In this document: one piece after another, positions 32,672-33,444 of the stretch
Layout of the letters: every line of letters starts with the position of its first letter
Numbering within the stretch: the first letter of the stretch is position 1
Origin: Brevibacterium picturae
Lineage (GTDB): Bacteria; Actinomycetota; Actinomycetes; Actinomycetales; Brevibacteriaceae
Length of the DNA: 33,444 bases
NCBI RefSeq assembly: GCF_030453725.1
Contig: NZ_JAKDJU010000016.1
Span: forward strand, 1-33,444
Direction: 5' to 3'
The notes under the pieces: generated by a model
Databases searched by the model: none
The model's input: the letters and a program-made list of their open reading frames with translations, nothing else
What the model was told of the DNA's origin: nothing
Translations under genes and position numbers: made by a program

Positions 32672-32785
32672 TATCAGGCGGGCACGGCGCTCCGGGGCCG
32701 ACAGTCGGCAGATTGTCGCTCCCGGGTTCTGAAGTCTGTAGCGTAGGGGGCCAGGATTGTCCCGCACAGAGCAGGTGATGCCGCA

Positions 32786-33430
32786 ATGCCCCAGCCCACA
32801 GACCCACACCCCACCACCATCGTCTTCGATCTGGGCAATGTCCTCATCGGCTGGGACCAGTCCCTGCCGCTGTCCGATCGGATGAGCCACGATGAGTGGA
32901 ATGAATTCGCCGCCGAGGCGGACTTCCCCTCGTTGAATACGCTGGCTGATCGCGGAGTGCCGATCACAGAGGTCATCGCGCGGGCGACCGAATCCGATCC
33001 ACGGCATGGTGAGATAGTCGAGCTCTACTACGAGCGATTCCCCTTGTCACTGACGGGCCCGATCGACGGCATGGCCGAGGTCGTCGATGAGCTCAAGGCT
33101 TCAGGCGTCCGGCTCCTCGGACTCTCGAACTGGTCGGCCGAGACCTTCCACCACGCGCCCCAGGTCGCTCCGGCGATCAATGAGCTCGACGACATCGTGG
33201 TCTCGGGCCGGGAGAAGCTGATCAAGCCGGACCCACAGATCTTTCACCTCTTGAGTCGACGCTTCGACCTCGAACCCGAGCGCACGGTCTTCGTCGACGA
33301 CCTGCAGACGAATGTCGATGCCGCGACCCAACTCGACTTCATCGGCCTGCTCTTCACCGATGCGAAGCAGCTGCGCAGCGACCTGCGTGACCTCGGGCTC
33401 CTCGTGCCCCCTGCTAACGTGGAAAACTGA
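32786..33430 (+). CDS. HAD-superfamily hydrolase, YihX-like
   Basis: A 214-residue HAD phosphatase of the YihX/epoxide-hydrolase-N type. Motif I is FDLGNVL with nucleophile D15; Gly17 replaces the usual second Asp, as in YihX relatives. Motif II is LGLSNWS, motif III Lys is in REKLIKPDP and motif IV is VFVDDLQTNVDAA. A four-helix cap lies between motifs I and II. Family members dephosphorylate sugar phosphates such as glucose-1-phosphate; the substrate is not determined here. A -10-like TAGCGT lies about 40 bases upstream, and AGGTG serves as a ribosome site. Confidence 0.9.
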   Translation: MPQPTDPHPTTIVFDLGNVLIGWDQSLPLSDRMSHDEWNEFAAEADFPSLNTLADRGVPITEVIARATESDPRHGEIVELYYERFPLSLTGPIDGMAEVVDELKASGVRLLGLSNWSAETFHHAPQVAPAINELDDIVVSGREKLIKPDPQIFHLLSRRFDLEPERTVFVDDLQTNVDAATQLDFIGLLFTDAKQLRSDLRDLGLLVPPANVEN

Positions 33431-33444
33431 GAACGGGCCGCTCT

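Noticed and set aside
1..33444. CRISPR array or phage-defence system
   Set aside because: No regularly spaced repeats, Cas, nuclease-defence or toxin-antitoxin genes were seen; the short repeats present are in-gene duplications or transposon ends.

Overview
The window is G+C-rich, densely packed DNA with short or absent leaders, overlapping stop/start junctions and mostly actinobacterial-looking proteins. An aerobic Micrococcales relative such as Brevibacterium is my best guess. That is inference from gene style and content; no rRNA or species marker is present.

Layout. (1) 1-889, minus strand: a tRNA-Sec gene followed by the 5' part of selA, which runs off the left edge. (2) 984-8600: a divergent block that reads as an ether-lipid pathway. 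On the minus strand are a fatty-acyl reductase/HAD fusion, a degenerate ferritin-like protein and a ferritin-like protein with a complete E/ExxH/E/ExxH diiron ligand set. On the plus strand are an SDR reductase, a PlsC-type acyltransferase and a close relative of alkyl-dihydroxyacetonephosphate synthase (AGPS). (3) 8600-10367: a broken methyltransferase gene, selD and a small membrane protein. (4) 10454-21082: a 10.6-kb Tn552/Tn5053-like transposon with 30-bp terminal inverted repeats (29/30 matching) and a 9-bp target duplication. It carries an SDR, tniB, tniA, a serine resolvase, a SulP anion transporter with an ArsR regulator, a small membrane protein, GTP-type PEP carboxykinase and NADP isocitrate dehydrogenase. 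(5) 21279-27330, minus strand: a three-gene formate dehydrogenase operon whose catalytic subunit has an in-frame UGA read as selenocysteine, with a SECIS-like hairpin just after it. (6) 27419-33430: methyltransferase/thioredoxin pair, LytR-CpsA-Psr protein, cold-shock protein, MarR regulator, membrane protein/TetR pair and a HAD hydrolase.

How the parts fit. selC, selA and selD supply selenocysteine for the formate dehydrogenase; selB is not in the window and may lie left of selA. The ether-lipid block splits the selenium genes into two groups. Its products could in principle make a fatty alcohol (reductase), acylate DHAP (acyltransferase), swap acyl for alkyl (AGPS-like enzyme), reduce the ketone (SDR) and perhaps desaturate or oxidise the product (diiron protein). 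The transposon sits precisely between the selD side and the formate dehydrogenase operon. Its cargo pairs an anion, possibly bicarbonate, transporter with two enzymes that release or fix CO2.

At least six genes have a TANNNT hexamer 5-7 bases before the start codon, so leaderless initiation appears common in this genome.
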